A stretch of 64,000 nt of DNA from Mycogone perniciosa (Eukaryota; Ascomycota; Sordariomycetes; Hypocreales; Hypocreaceae): the NCBI GenBank assembly GCA_025331125.1, contig JAOALB010000115.1, forward strand, positions 1-64,000, read 5' to 3'. The position numbers were made by a program, and so were the translations under genes. The notes under the pieces are model-generated. The model saw nothing but the letters and a program-made list of their open reading frames with translations. It made no database searches and was not told the DNA's origin. Below, in pieces: positions 22,890 through 34,347 of this stretch (within the stretch, counting starts at the first letter, position 1; each line of letters opens with the position of its first letter).

Positions 22890-24008
22890 ACAATTTAGCG
22901 ATGATGACTTTGAAACTGAATAGAATAGACATGAAATTCTCAGCATTTTTAGATAATGCAATATTGAATTTGATACTTCTTGACAGCTTCTCTCATTCCT
23001 CCACCTCCAAAGCACTCTCTGCATCTCTAAGAACCTCGGCTTACTAAGACGCACCAATCATTCAATAGAGACGTCCTCTGTGATGATACATGTGAAGCAG
23101 ACACACGCTTCCACATCCATCCACTCACTGATTAAAAAATTGCCAATATTATTTCCCTCATTCAACAAAGAAGCCATATTCATATCTCAAATAATTCGAC
23201 ATGCCCTCTCCTCCCACTCTTCCCCCCGCCGCAACGGCTCAACTCCAAGCCACCTGGGACAAACATACCCTTCATAACGCATCAACGAGACATCCCGTAT
23301 TCTTCACCGAGAGGCTGCGCAGGTCACCAGTGGTTCCAGCTTCTGGGATGATGATACATAGTCCAGTGGCGCATGGGTATGTGTATCAGGAGACGCAGAG
23401 AGCGGTGGATGGGGGTAGCAGTGCTCCGAAATTGTGAATCGAATAAGGGGCCATGTCAAGGTGAGCTACTCCATACAGATTGAGCAATAATATCCTACAT
23501 ACCTACTATCTGGATTTTCCCCCCTAATTGTGACCACAGCATCACTTATTACTTGATAGAGAGCAGGCCTGTATTTTTATGCAAGGTCATATGAAAGACT
23601 TTGGTTATTTTTTTTGTTCATTACCTTACATTCACTACATTTTACTGTGAGAAGGACGTCATTAAAGTGGTGGATCTATCTAGGGTAGAGGGATGAAGTT
23701 GAATCTGAACTAAAGCATTGCAAGGTTCACATTGCCTCGCATTGTATTGTAATAACCATACGATTGAGGTATGTGTTCGGCAGCTATTATTTCTGCCGTT
23801 TACAAAAGAAAAGAGGGATTTCCTCCTGATACAGTGTGATTGTGTGTGCCTTTTCAACAACCAGTTTCCTCCCAAACTCCGTATTTAATCCCAGTATGAA
23901 ATACAGTTGTAGCAATGAGGCTTGCTCCACCATTAACGATAATCAATCCACATGACAGACACCTATTGTAATACGTTAGTGTCCTAGACTTCCTGGCATC
24001 TTCCCCGT
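22890..24008. other. intergenic stretch containing one small candidate gene
   Basis: Apart from the small ORF at 23201-23437, only A/T-rich runs and 3' flanks of the neighbouring genes are visible. Confidence 0.45.
23201..23437 (+). CDS. small hypothetical protein, 78 residues
   Basis: A short ATG-initiated frame with an A-rich leader. The sequence looks plausible for a small cytosolic protein (ATWDKHTLHN, VFFTERLRRSPVVPASG, VAHGYVYQETQ). There is no signal peptide, membrane segment or known motif. Composition is the only support; a chance ORF is possible. Confidence 0.4.
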   Translation: MPSPPTLPPAATAQLQATWDKHTLHNASTRHPVFFTERLRRSPVVPASGMMIHSPVAHGYVYQETQRAVDGGSSAPKL

Positions 24009-24803
24009 TCAGCCCTTAACCGCAATGATGAGGATCAAGACGATGAGAAACACAACCAAGCCCAAGAGACCCATGAGCTTGACATTCTTCCACCACATCT
24101 GGCGCTTCAGACCCCGACTTCGGACCCTGAACTCCCGAGTGCTGCTCCCCAACCTGTCGGTCTTGTCCACCAAAAGATCGATCCTTTCTCCCCTCTCAAG
24201 CAAGCTCTCAATGTTTCTCGTCATAATGCCTCTAACATCATCGATCTCTCTCTTGGCATTACCAATCGCATCATTCATACCACCATTCGTCGTGCCAAAC
24301 TCAATCATCAAGTTCTTCAGCTCCGCATTAAAAGAGCCGGCGCCGTAGTTGGGCATGTCGGCAAAGTCGCTGCTCTCTGGGAACTGCTCAAAGAAGCGCT
24401 TGCGAATTTCAACCAGGTAACCAAACGGGACGCGACGACCAAGGGATGCGTCCGCGATGACGAGGAATGTCAGACCCCCAGCTGATGGGCGATCAGGATG
24501 GTCAGACGGTGCCTCGGCGACATAGTGGATTTGGTGCTGGCCGTGTGTATACGTCAACTTCTGGGGCGACGTGTGCTCGATCTTGGGCAGGATAAGAGAG
24601 GCGAGAGAGGAGGTTTGAGACGATGCGGAGGTGGTGCATTCGGAGAGGATGGTGGTTTTGTGGGCGATGCAGGAGCTGTGTGACGACGCGATCCTTGGTT
24701 AGCAACATGATCCAAGTCACCCCAACAATGACGCTTACGCTTAACAGGAGTGTAGTAAGAGAACATACTAGAGGAGAGGGGTTGCAGCCGATGAAGATGC
24801 CAT
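24009..24803 (-). CDS. VAMP7/Nyv1-type R-SNARE with longin domain
   Basis: Membrane-fusion SNARE of the vacuolar/endosomal pathway. Two exons: 24803-24769 (first 35 nt) and 24675-24009, separated by a 93-nt intron with donor GTATGT and acceptor ACACAG. The product is 233 residues. The N-terminal longin domain begins MASSSAATPLLYSCIAHKTT and continues through LTFLVIADASLGRRVPFGYL. The R-SNARE motif follows with the zero-layer arginine in SLLERGERIDLLVDKTD, and a C-terminal anchor of about 20 hydrophobic residues ends the chain. A frame that starts at 24557 omits the first part of the longin domain and is not the true start. It shares a 394-bp promoter region with SUV3. Confidence 0.9.
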
Positions 24804-25197
24804 GATGGCGATAGAGAATTTGTCGCCTTGATTGATTGCGCCGAAATGAGTGACGTGATTGTTGTGCGATAAAGGCAGCAGGACACGGTTGGAGGTCGTA
24901 GGCAGAAGTAAATAATGATGATGCTTGAAGGTTGAAAGCTGGAGTGGATTTCTAGAACTATGACGACAGGCATCCACATGCGTGCCTGATTTGGTGGGCT
25001 TTTGTGCATTGTCTCACGGCAAAACTGTTAATCCGGGCCCTAAATTTTGCTCTGATCTATCTTATCGACGAAGTCGCAAAATCTCATCACCATGTAAATC
25101 AACGCCAACACCAATCGGTTCTTCATTGGAATTCATTGATTTTTCCTTGTTCAACCCTGAAAAAAGTTATGAAAATCTCATCTCCAAGACGATTGTC
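24804..25197. other. divergent promoter between R-SNARE and SUV3 genes
   Basis: Short bidirectional region. No TATA box or repeat stands out. Confidence 0.45.
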
Positions 25198-27574
25198 ATG
25201 AGACTTTTGGCCCGGAATGGCGCTTTCAGGGGCCAGTTGAACCTAAGTAGCCTCCGATATCTATCATCGACGTCTCAGTCATGGCGCCTCGCGGCGTCTG
25301 CGAAAAAAACCACAACAAAGAACCACAAACCTAAGCCCGTGGCCAAAAAAGAAGTTTCAAATGATGGATCGAAAACGGGTGTCAAGCTGGCTGCTCATTC
25401 TCGAGCAGACTCTGTAAGCTGGCTATTTCTTGGTATTTTTTTCTGCTTGACATGCATGGGTCTGACATTTCATAAACACACAGGTCAGTCAGGGCCATGA
25501 CCCCAAGACCAGACTACGGCTTGGCGGCGGTAAGAAGCATACTGGCCGTCATGCAGTCTTTCGTTCTACAGTCCTGCACCGCTTTCAGGTTGCCCTGACG
25601 CAGTTGGGGTCGGCACAGTTTGGTGTCACTCTCGGTGAGGATGAGCTGAATCGGCAAGCCGCGCTCTTCATGGATGCCATAGACGATGCGTTTTCACTAG
25701 CAGAAAAGGGCCTCACGAAACGTGAAAAGAACCCCTTGTTCTGGAACTTGCGAGACGCCTTCATTACGAGAGATATCAAGGGCCTCACGAAGGAAGTTCA
25801 GTACTCGTTTCAGTCCTTCATCGTCCGACAGCGCTTTTCTAAGGAGGTGAAAGAGAGTCAGCAGCGCCTACTGGACTTCAGATTCCCACATGAGTGGTTC
25901 CCTGCCACGAGAACGATGCAGCGGACAATTCACCTTCATGTCGGACCGACAAACTCAGGCAAGACGTACAACGCCCTGAAAGCCCTGGAGAACTCGAGAT
26001 GCGGTGTCTATGCAGGGCCTCTTCGACTCTTAGCCACCGAAGTCTACCAGCGTTTCAAGGCGAAGGGTATCCCATGCGCACTCATAACCGGCGAAGAAGT
26101 GCGTGTTCCAGAGGACGCGGATCAATACTTTTCGAGCTGCACCGTGGAGATGATGCCACTCAATACACGGTTCGATGTTGCTGTCATTGACGAAATCCAA
26201 ATGATTGCCGACTCTGACCGCGGAAATGCATGGACAGCCGCCGTGCTGGGTGTGCAGGCAAAGGAGGTGCATCTTTGCGGAGAGGAGCGAGCTGTCAGTT
26301 TGATTCAGGCCATGTGTGCCAGCGTTGGCGACAAATGTGTCGTTCATCGTTATGAGCGCCTTAGCCCCCTTCAGACCATGACTCGTTCCATCAATGGCGA
26401 CTTCAGCAACCTGCAAAAAGGAGACGCCATCGTTGCTTTCAGCCGCATGAACCTCCATATGCTGAAGCGCAGTGTAGAGGAGCGCACGGGAAGGCGATGT
26501 GCAATCATCTATGGCTCCCTACCGCCCGAGGTCCGTGTCCAACAGGCCGCTCTGTTCAATGACCCCAACAACGACTATGACTTCATCGTTGCTAGCGATG
26601 CTATTGGCATGGGATTGAATCTAGAAATTCGCCGCGTTGTTTTGGAGTCGGTATTCAAATACGACGGCAGCCAAAATCGAATGCTCACATATCCCGAAAT
26701 CAAACAGATTGGCGGGCGAGCGGGTCGATACAGGTCAGCCCAAAACCCCGGAGGCGAATCGGAAGAGGACAAGATCGGCCTAGTCACCACAATGGATCAG
26801 GCTGATCTGCGAAATGTACAGCGGGCATTCCAGAAGAAAGTGCCAGATATTGAAGCAGCCTGTATCCACCCTCCAGCAGGTATCGTCGAGCGGTTTGCCT
26901 CATACTTCCCGCCGGATACGCCATTATCTTTTATTATGATGAGGATAAAAAACGCAGCAACTGTTAGCCCGCTTTATCGTCTTAATCTTGGAGCCGACGC
27001 TCAAGGAATAGCTGATATCATCCAAGACCTCCCCCTTACGATTCACGATCGACTCACATTCTGTTACCTGCCCGTTGCGCTGCGCGCAGACAGAGCCATC
27101 GATGTCCTCCGAGCTCTCGCTCGTGTAGTTGCCACAAACTCGTCGGGCGATCTTCTGGATATCACGGAGATCCCACTTGAGTTCCTTGACACCGAACTGG
27201 ATAATTTCCCGGGTCAAGCGCAGGAGTACCTCTCCAAACTGGAATCTCTCCATGTCGCGATCAACCAGTATGTGTGGCTCTCCTACCGATACTCGGGCAT
27301 GTTCCGAAGTCAAGCCCTAGCGTTCCATGTGCGATCGCTGGTCGAGGAGAAATTAATTCAAACGCTGGATCGACTCAACTTTAGCGATGAGCAACTGGAG
27401 CGGAAGCGGAAGAGCAAGCGGCTCCAGGCGAAGTCGCACGAAATCAGCAGGGAGGCGATGGGAGAAGGGAGCGCGGAAGATGCACTGATTGATGATGATG
27501 AAGTGACGAAGGAAACCAATGAAAGGATAGCTGCGGTCAGAGACGCAGTTACTGGGTCTACTCCTACTCCGTAG
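25198..27574 (+). CDS. SUV3: mitochondrial ATP-dependent RNA helicase SUV3
   Basis: Helicase of the mitochondrial RNA degradosome. Two exons (25198-25413 and 25484-27574) give 768 residues. Residues 1-30 look like a mitochondrial presequence (MRLLARNGAFRGQLNLSSLR). Walker A is GPTNSGKT at 226-233, motif II DEIQ at 308-311, and motif VI QIGGRAGR at 480-487. The C-terminal SUV3 domain follows and a basic, Glu/Asp-rich tail ends the chain. Length and motif order match fungal SUV3. Intron 25414-25483 uses GTAAGC and CACAG, and joins a presequence/linker exon to the helicase exon in frame. Confidence 0.95.
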
Positions 27575-28077
27575 GGAGCTGGGTGAATTTTAGTCAATTC
27601 ACTGCACTGTACTCCGTACGGTACGGGTTGTTATTGTCATGTATCAAAAGGGCTTCCAGGTTTGTATGAATAGGAGATATATGGACGGTTTTGGTTGGCA
27701 TTGCATTGCATGGAGTTGCCGGAGGATAGGTATGATAAGGTATGATATGATATGGCTGAGTGGATACAGACATAATGATGATCGCTATTCTGCACGCACA
27801 TGGAAACATACATAATAATAGTACGGAGTAGAAGACCAATGGCACCAGGACCCAGGAATTACTCCGTACGAAGTACTCCGGACTCCAATGCCGTGCACAG
27901 ATTACCAATCGGCATTGTGCATCCCCTGAGCTGAGGCTCCGCCTAATGGTAATGGGGATGGGGCTCTTCACTGGGCTGCTGCTCTTCTGAAGCTTCAGCC
28001 TCAAAGACCTCCACAGGCCTTTCAGGGGCCTTTCTTCAGGGCCTTCAGATCCACTGTTAATAGCACCCGCTTCTCCA

Positions 28078-28093
28078 TACGGAGTACTCCGTA
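28078..28093. repeat. perfect 16-bp palindrome made of two dispersed motifs
   Basis: TACGGAGTACTCCGTA is its own reverse complement: two copies of the window's dispersed motif fused head to head. Confidence 0.9.
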
Positions 28094-28256
28094 TCAGGTC
28101 CTAGAATGATGACCTCCACTAGTGAATCAATGATACGCGGCTGCCTCATTGTTGCCTTGCGTCTCTGCTTCGGAAACTTAAGGTTAGCAAACCGGTATGG
28201 CCAAAGGATTGCCTGGGTCAAGAGCGACGTCAGCTTAGCCTTTGGTTCCTCCTACT

Positions 28257-28337
28257 CCTCCTCTTCCTCCTCTTCCTCCTCTTCCTCCTCTTCCTCCTCT
28301 TCCTCCTCTTCCTCCTCTTCCTCCTCTTCCTCCTCTT
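28257..28337. repeat. nine perfect copies of a 9-bp unit
   Basis: CCTCCTCTT is repeated nine times without error. It lies about 280 bp before the phosphatase-like start codon, probably in the promoter or leader. Long Ser or Pro/Leu frames through it are artefacts of the repeat. Confidence 0.92.
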
Positions 28338-28525
28338 AACATCTCTTCTCCTCTTCTCCTCCATCCTCTCTCTGTGCAACTCTTGCGACGACCTCCTCTC
28401 TTCCTCTCCTGCGGCAACGCATCACCACTATCACACATCCACGAGTGTCGCATTGCAATCATATTACTACAATACGTTACATTGCATCGCATCACATTTA
28501 TCGCCTCACGACTTCGCAGCGCAGC

Positions 28526-28550
28526 GCATCGCATCGCATCGCATCGCATC
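28526..28550. repeat. five copies of GCATC
   Basis: Perfect pentanucleotide array in the leader of the phosphatase-like gene. Confidence 0.88.
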
Positions 28551-28615
28551 GCGCAGCCGCAGAGCCTCACAGCATTACAGAGTACTTGGCAGCAATATCG
28601 ATCCATACATATGAT

Positions 28616-29653
28616 ATGGACATCCAGATGGATACTGAGTCCTCCATGGCTTCCGGCACCGCTGCCCAGCCGCCTCTGACTTTGGCAAACAAAGCCTCTG
28701 TCCCGTCTGCTTCGTTCTCATACCGCGCCCCGAGTCCTCCCTTTATTCACATTCCCACGGTCCCTCGATACCGCAACGAACCGCACCCGAGTCATCCGTC
28801 CATCGACATGATGCCGTCATATGAGCACGTCGACTCGACACAGCTCACCAGCCAGGACATCACCATCATCACGCGCAATGTCACCCAGATCGCCATGGAC
28901 CGGGCATCGGACTGGTCGTATGGGCAGCGCCGAGAGGCACAACCCATCCTCGACTTCCTCTTCCTCGGTCCCACCAGCTTCATTCGTAACCACGACTTCT
29001 TGCGGCACGAGGGCATCACCATGCTCCTAGTCATCCGCGATGCGCGGCTGGCAAATAGGAATCTCCTCAGCGTCGACAAGGCCGTGGAGACTCTGGGCAT
29101 CCACGCCCAGTATCTCGATATCGAGACCCCGCAGCAACTCATCAAGTCGTTTTCCGGTGTCGTTCGTGCCATCAACGACCATCTCCTCACCGTGTATCAC
29201 AGCCAGGCCCAAGGAAGAACCGAGGCCGGCCAGATGCTTGCCAACTTTCGCCGCGGCAAGGTCCTTGTCACCTGCGAGACGGGCAATGACCGTTCGGCTG
29301 CTATTGTGGCAGCATACATCATGGCCATGTTCCGCAATGACATGATTGCGACGCTTCAGTTTGTCAACATTCAGAGGTTTTGCTGCACCTTTACTGAAGA
29401 AACCAAGCAAATCCTCTTGAGCTGGCAGGACATTTTGCAAGCTCGGTCTGCTGTGGCTATGAATTCTCGAAGCCATGGCACTGGTCAGGCCCAATGCCTG
29501 CCAGTGGCATCGAAGAGAGAAGCCAAGCGTGGCCTCGATGACATGATGGACATCTCTAGGGACCAGGATGGGGCCGTGGATAGCTTTGCCATTGATCGCG
29601 ACCGATTCGCCGGGCGAGACTCCTTTGTGCCATTTGTCGATATTAACAATTAG
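28616..29653 (+). CDS. dual-specificity phosphatase-like (STYX-type) protein
   Basis: A 345-residue single-exon protein. The phosphatase-like core spans about residues 105-280: ILDFLFLGPTSFI, YLDIETPQQ (D168 is a possible general acid) and the P-loop VLVTCETGNDRSA with C220 and R226. The CX5R core is complete, but the histidine that normally precedes the cysteine is Thr219, so catalytic efficiency is uncertain. It may be a weak enzyme or a phospho-binding pseudophosphatase like STYX. The start is the first in-frame ATG; earlier in-frame GTG/TTG codons lie in the repeat-rich leader. The tail beyond residue 285 is probably disordered. Confidence 0.78.
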   Translation: MDIQMDTESSMASGTAAQPPLTLANKASVPSASFSYRAPSPPFIHIPTVPRYRNEPHPSHPSIDMMPSYEHVDSTQLTSQDITIITRNVTQIAMDRASDWSYGQRREAQPILDFLFLGPTSFIRNHDFLRHEGITMLLVIRDARLANRNLLSVDKAVETLGIHAQYLDIETPQQLIKSFSGVVRAINDHLLTVYHSQAQGRTEAGQMLANFRRGKVLVTCETGNDRSAAIVAAYIMAMFRNDMIATLQFVNIQRFCCTFTEETKQILLSWQDILQARSAVAMNSRSHGTGQAQCLPVASKREAKRGLDDMMDISRDQDGAVDSFAIDRDRFAGRDSFVPFVDINN

Positions 29654-30832
29654 ACAGCATTGGGAGCAAAGGGGAATACCGCTTGTGCGTGCATAGGGGC
29701 CCAAGGATATGAGGCTCTATGGCGAGGCGAGCCGGCGCAGAAATCGGTCGGCATAGGACATACAGGACATGGCTTTGGACTTACTGGCGTTTTCGGAAAA
29801 GAGGCTGCTTTACTCAGATACCCCATGTATTTATTCGTGCATCTTTGCAATTGCAGAGACAACTTGGGTTGTTCGTGATGCAGGACGGGACAAAGAGCTG
29901 CCAAGCCTTTCCGACAACGCATCGAGAACAGATAGATTTAGTAGGCATTGGTGTTTTGGATTGCTTTCTTCATCCTGGATGCACGCAGCTGAAGGGAAGA
30001 GGCGCGAAGGGAGGGGGAGGGAGGACTCTTCGGATGGGATGCAGATGGGATGCAGATGGAACTCACTTTGAGCTCAGATGAAGCTCACCTTTATCTTTTG
30101 ATATTTCTATAGGGGCACTGCAGAACACTACTACTTGACTCACGCCTCTTCCCTGACTCTCTTCTCACTTTTCCACCTTGCCTGCTATTTATCTTGACGT
30201 CTACCTCCCGATCGTCCAGTCCGAACATTGCATCGTCAACAGCAATCACCTACACTCAAGGGTCTCCCCCTGAGTAGATCGGACAGACAATCTTCATCTA
30301 TTTTTCACTCTCATCCCTCTTCTCCAGAGCGTCTTCATACTTCTGGTCTTCCAGGAACGTGGTACGACAAATCCCGAGCTGACAGCTGTTGAAGTGCGTC
30401 TGCCAGAGCAAATTGCAGTTGTCAACTGTCAACTGTCAGTCGGTTTTCCAACTTTTTCGACTCCCAGCTGGCAACACTGCTGCACTAGGCAACGCGTCTG
30501 ACTTCGTCCCGTCTTGTTCTTTTGTTTACCCGTTGCCCCGACACTGTCACGCACAACTCACATCCTTCAAAATCTCAAGAGTTGTGGCGCGTCCTTCATC
30601 TTCTGCTCAGCATCCTGACTTGGACTTGATCAACATTTTCTCACCCCAAGCTTCGTGCTGCAACTCTCATTCCCACTGCATACTTGCACTGTTCACTACC
30701 TCTCGTCACCTCATTATTGTTTGGTTCATCACCCATACCCCCTTGTGTCGATTTCAGAGCCGTCATCCATCGCGCGTTGTGCGCTCTCGCAAAAGCTGTG
30801 GACGTGAACCTCATCACACACATGCCTGTGCC
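29654..30832. other. intergenic, promoter of the following gene
   Basis: Contains tandem GATGGGATGCA-type repeats at about 30035-30061 and a long CT-rich leader. No gene seen. Confidence 0.45.
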
Positions 30833-33800
30833 ATGCCTCCGAGTAAGCATCAATCCCTGATCTCCCTCCTCTCTCCCCATCCTGCACAATATCCTCTCCA
30901 TACACATCATCGTGCATGACTCCCATTCTCATCGCTTGCCAGACATGACCGGTCAAGAGGCAGAACAACAACTGCAACCACAACGCCATCCACATAATCT
31001 TCGTCCTTCCTCTGCACGCCGGGCTCCCGGCCGTTACCACGAGGAAGACGCGAGACCCGTGGATCGGCCCTCCGTCACCGCACCACAGCGGGTTCCGTTC
31101 GACCCGACACTGGCCAAGTATTGTGCATTTCCATCGTTGCCGTTGGATCACCCAGAGATGGGGCCTAGTGAACGGATCAAGGCCATGCGTGAGCAGGGTC
31201 TTCAAGTTGAAGATGAGGAGGCCGCGGACGCCCAAGTCATGGACGTGTGCATGACTGACGGAAACACCGTCAACGCTGAAACAGAGGGTAAGTAATCGTC
31301 AACACTCCAACATTCGAGTTGATGGCTAACATGGCATAGCGAAACTCAGAGAAGAGTTCACAATCCCGTCAACTTCAACTTCCAACAAGCGCCCTCAGGA
31401 GGATGATGATGTTGAAACCAGAAAGCGTCCCAAGGCATTCATTGCCAATCTCCCCTTGGTGCCATTATTCACACCCCACATCAATTCCCATTCCGATTCC
31501 CATTCCGATTCCACTGTTAGAGAGGTTGCGGAAATGCTGTTCGATCCTGACATGATTGACTGGGGCTCTGACGATGAGGAAGAGAAACCAGAGGAGCCCA
31601 CTGCCACTCGCATCTACACATTCGAGGATTATCAACGAATAAGGCTCCCCATGATACTACCACAGCCATTTGCGACATGGGATGAACTGTCAGTCGGAAT
31701 CCGTTGGATAATTCTCAGTATCCTGACCCTCAACTACCCCTTCGCTAAGACTGCAGTCTCCATTCTGCACCTGACCCGCCTCCAGATTCAAGACTTCCTC
31801 TGCAGCTACGTCGCTAGCTACCAAAGGTGGCTGAAGTACCTGGCCGAAATAGAACCAATCCCCTGGATGGACCTCTTCTTCGAGGCCAACAAAAAGTCCA
31901 TCTCCATTATGGACCTGGTCCATATCCAGCTCCCGGATCTGCCCACCGATGGAATCTCCTTCGAAGAGGCGGGGATGGGGTGTGCCTATCTGCACGCAAT
32001 CAATCTCCCTTGGTACAGCCACCAAGTGCAAGACTGGATCGGCCTCAGCAAACCAGATTTCGTCAATTTGCCCGTTGAGTGGATCACCATACGCGACTTT
32101 CTAGACTCTCAGCTCCTAACCAAGGTCGTGGAACTAGGATGGCTGGAGGCGGAGGACATAGTTGGCCATGGTCACCAGCAAGCCGAGGAGATGACGGGGA
32201 ATACACATGTTCCACAAACCACAGACGGTTTTTTGGAGACTGTCCACAGCAGTCTGCCAGAAGAGACGCTCAACCCTGGTCAAGACGACGGCGGCCCTTC
32301 CGTCACCACTGTGCCTCTCACCGGAGGAATTTCAGAATTCAGTCAATCTGTCTTTGCAGATATCTCGTCGGCTTTTATTCAGACAGCTCCCACTAACCAG
32401 GCAGCCATGCCTCTCGGCATGGAAAGCACTGAGGTAGGCGTTGCCCTGCAAAGAGAAATCCCCGAATCCCAACCCATGTATGTGTCTGGGTGGGTTGTCG
32501 GCACCTTTGTAGAAGAGGTGAGATCAAGGCCTAGTTTTGATGATTCAGGCTCAACTGACTGTGGTGTTTTTTGTGCAGCCTTCGGTTCGTGTGGCGCCTG
32601 CTGGCCAGTACGCCGGCATGCCTGTTGAAATGCACAGCACGATTTCTGCTGGAGTAAACACAATTCAGAATGCGGTTCCTATGTCCCAAGCGCAAGTAGG
32701 TGAAAACAACGGACAGGTTGCACAGCAGAAGCAAAAGAACCCTCGCCGGCGCAATGCGGCAGAGACTGCTGGAACCTTGTCTGAAGCGCCATCTGAGCTA
32801 ATGGATCACCCTGAACAAAGTCATGCTGGTGGGAGTGAAGAGCTGTCTTCCTCGGGTTTGGATTCCACCATGTCTGATGGTCATCCTGCAGTAACTACTC
32901 TCATCACAGGCGGTCTTTCGGCCGGCCTCAACTGTCGCAGATCCCGAATCGTGGCCCAGCAGAATATTGGTAACGTATCTGGTTCTTCGAAACCAATTGC
33001 TGGAACCACCACGGCTGGAAGCAGACAGGTTGAAGCAGAGCAAACCCTTACGAGCGAAACTTTTCAAACCGTCGAAGACCAGAATACTCCACCAGGGCTC
33101 TCTCCCTCCGAGGAGCTTAGGCATGCCTTGGATACCAGGTTCGCGAAGTACCTCAAGCCTGAACCGGGTGAGATCATCGCCAAGTCCAAGCGTGAGCGCA
33201 GACGGAGTGTCCGTGCTCGAGAAAGTGAAGAGCTCGGCCTTGTTGGGACAAGATCCTATGGCCTCGACGTGGATGAAAACGACGTGGATGAAAACGACGT
33301 GGATGAAAACGACGAGGAGTACACACCAAATAAGCCGAGGAACAGACGAAGCCGGGCGTCGAACCCGCCAACAGAAGAGGATACGACACCGATCGCTGAC
33401 ACCATCGTTGATCTGCTACCGAACCAGACTGGCGATGATGCTGGAATGTCGCGCGAGACCACCTTGGATGCAGATGATCATCCGACCGAGGCTTTGATTG
33501 GAGACGCCCACAACAACGCGCCTGTTGCCAACGTCCAAGCTCAGTCGACTCTTTCAACCTTCCTGCAGGAAAGTGCCCTCCTAGTTTTCGTGACATCCAA
33601 GGAGACTAACCTTTATGATAGATGCCCGATATGACAGTTGGCTATCAGATTCCTCGTGTGGGCGGGCTTCAGCCGAGTTTGGGCGAATCAAGTTATCAGT
33701 TTGCGTCCGGACCACCAACTGCGCAAAGTGACCCGGCAAGCATGGTGCCTAGGTCGGTGCCAAATCTGCCTACAAGGCTCGAAACTGGCGCTCCCACCAC

Positions 33801-34347
33801 ACAGCCGAGAAGACCCCCCAGAGCAAGGAAAACAGCAGGTGGAACGCCTCACACCAAAGGTCCAGGCATGTACTTTGGAATCCACAAACACAAACAGCTT
33901 CCACCGGGCCGTGGCCGTGTCTCTTATGCACATTACGCTTAGTCGGCGGACAGTGCAACATTTGCGGACCAGGCGCTCAGGGCACATTTTGCGCTAACAA
34001 CAGAGCGCATCATCACTGAACCCGTATCACCAGACGCCCACATCAAGGAACCGGAACCGGGCCATTTGGAGACGACGATTGCCGCGATGAAGGCCGAATT
34101 CGATATTGCAGAGCACGGTTCGAGAGCAGAAGCGTGGCAGGATGCTGAAAGGGCTCAGTTTGGAGGTTGCGCCACCTGGGCGACGTATGCCCTCCATGCA
34201 ACAGAAGCATATTATGCGCTCAAGGTCCAGGAACTACCCAGAGAGCCCGAACTTGTTGAGAGCATTGAAGCGGCTCAGGGCGGCAGTGAGGTGGCGCAGG
34301 ATGAAGCCCAGTCTGGTGCTCAGTCCGATGCCCAGTCTGGCGCCTAG
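30833..34347 (+). CDS. large unrecognised multi-exon protein, 3' structure uncertain
   Basis: I do not recognise a family. Exons with good splice sites are 30833-30842 (tiny, tentative), 30943-31287, 31340-32517, 32579-33572 and one from 33638. If the tiny exon is wrong, the start is the ATG at 30945. The first half has a helical, possibly globular region (YQRIRLPMILPQPFATWDEL, then IRWIILSILTLNYPF), while the rest is Ser/Asp-rich with a DVDEN x3 repeat. The intron before 33638 has an ACTAAC branch site and keeps the frame. From there the frame is open to 34347 except for one TAG at 33940-33942. An 84-nt intron 33870-33953 would remove it in frame, but its donor (GTACTT) is weak. The protein may alternatively end at that TAG. 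The tail repeats an AQSGAQSDAQSGA pattern. Confidence 0.55.
33270..33314 (+). repeat. three 15-bp units coding DVDEN
   Basis: GACGTGGATGAAAAC occurs three times head to tail inside the unrecognised protein gene. Frame is preserved, and the outer edges are approximate by a few bases. Confidence 0.85.

Larger units (their letters stand above)
27575..28615. other. repeat-rich intergenic stretch and leader of the phosphatase-like gene
   Basis: Holds several copies of the dispersed motif (27609-27619, around 27822, 27860-27885, 28078-28093), CCTTTCAGGG-like short repeats near 28015-28050 and two tandem repeats listed separately. No gene is evident. Confidence 0.6.

Noticed and set aside
28106..28679. 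Poly-Ser and Pro/Leu-repeat open frames over the 9-bp array
   Set aside because: The frames are open only because the repeat lacks stops; flanking sequence is not coding-like.
33638..33997. Alternative frame through the 3' part of the unrecognised gene
   Set aside because: It gives a less coherent protein, and the other frame stays open on both sides of a single stop out to 34347.
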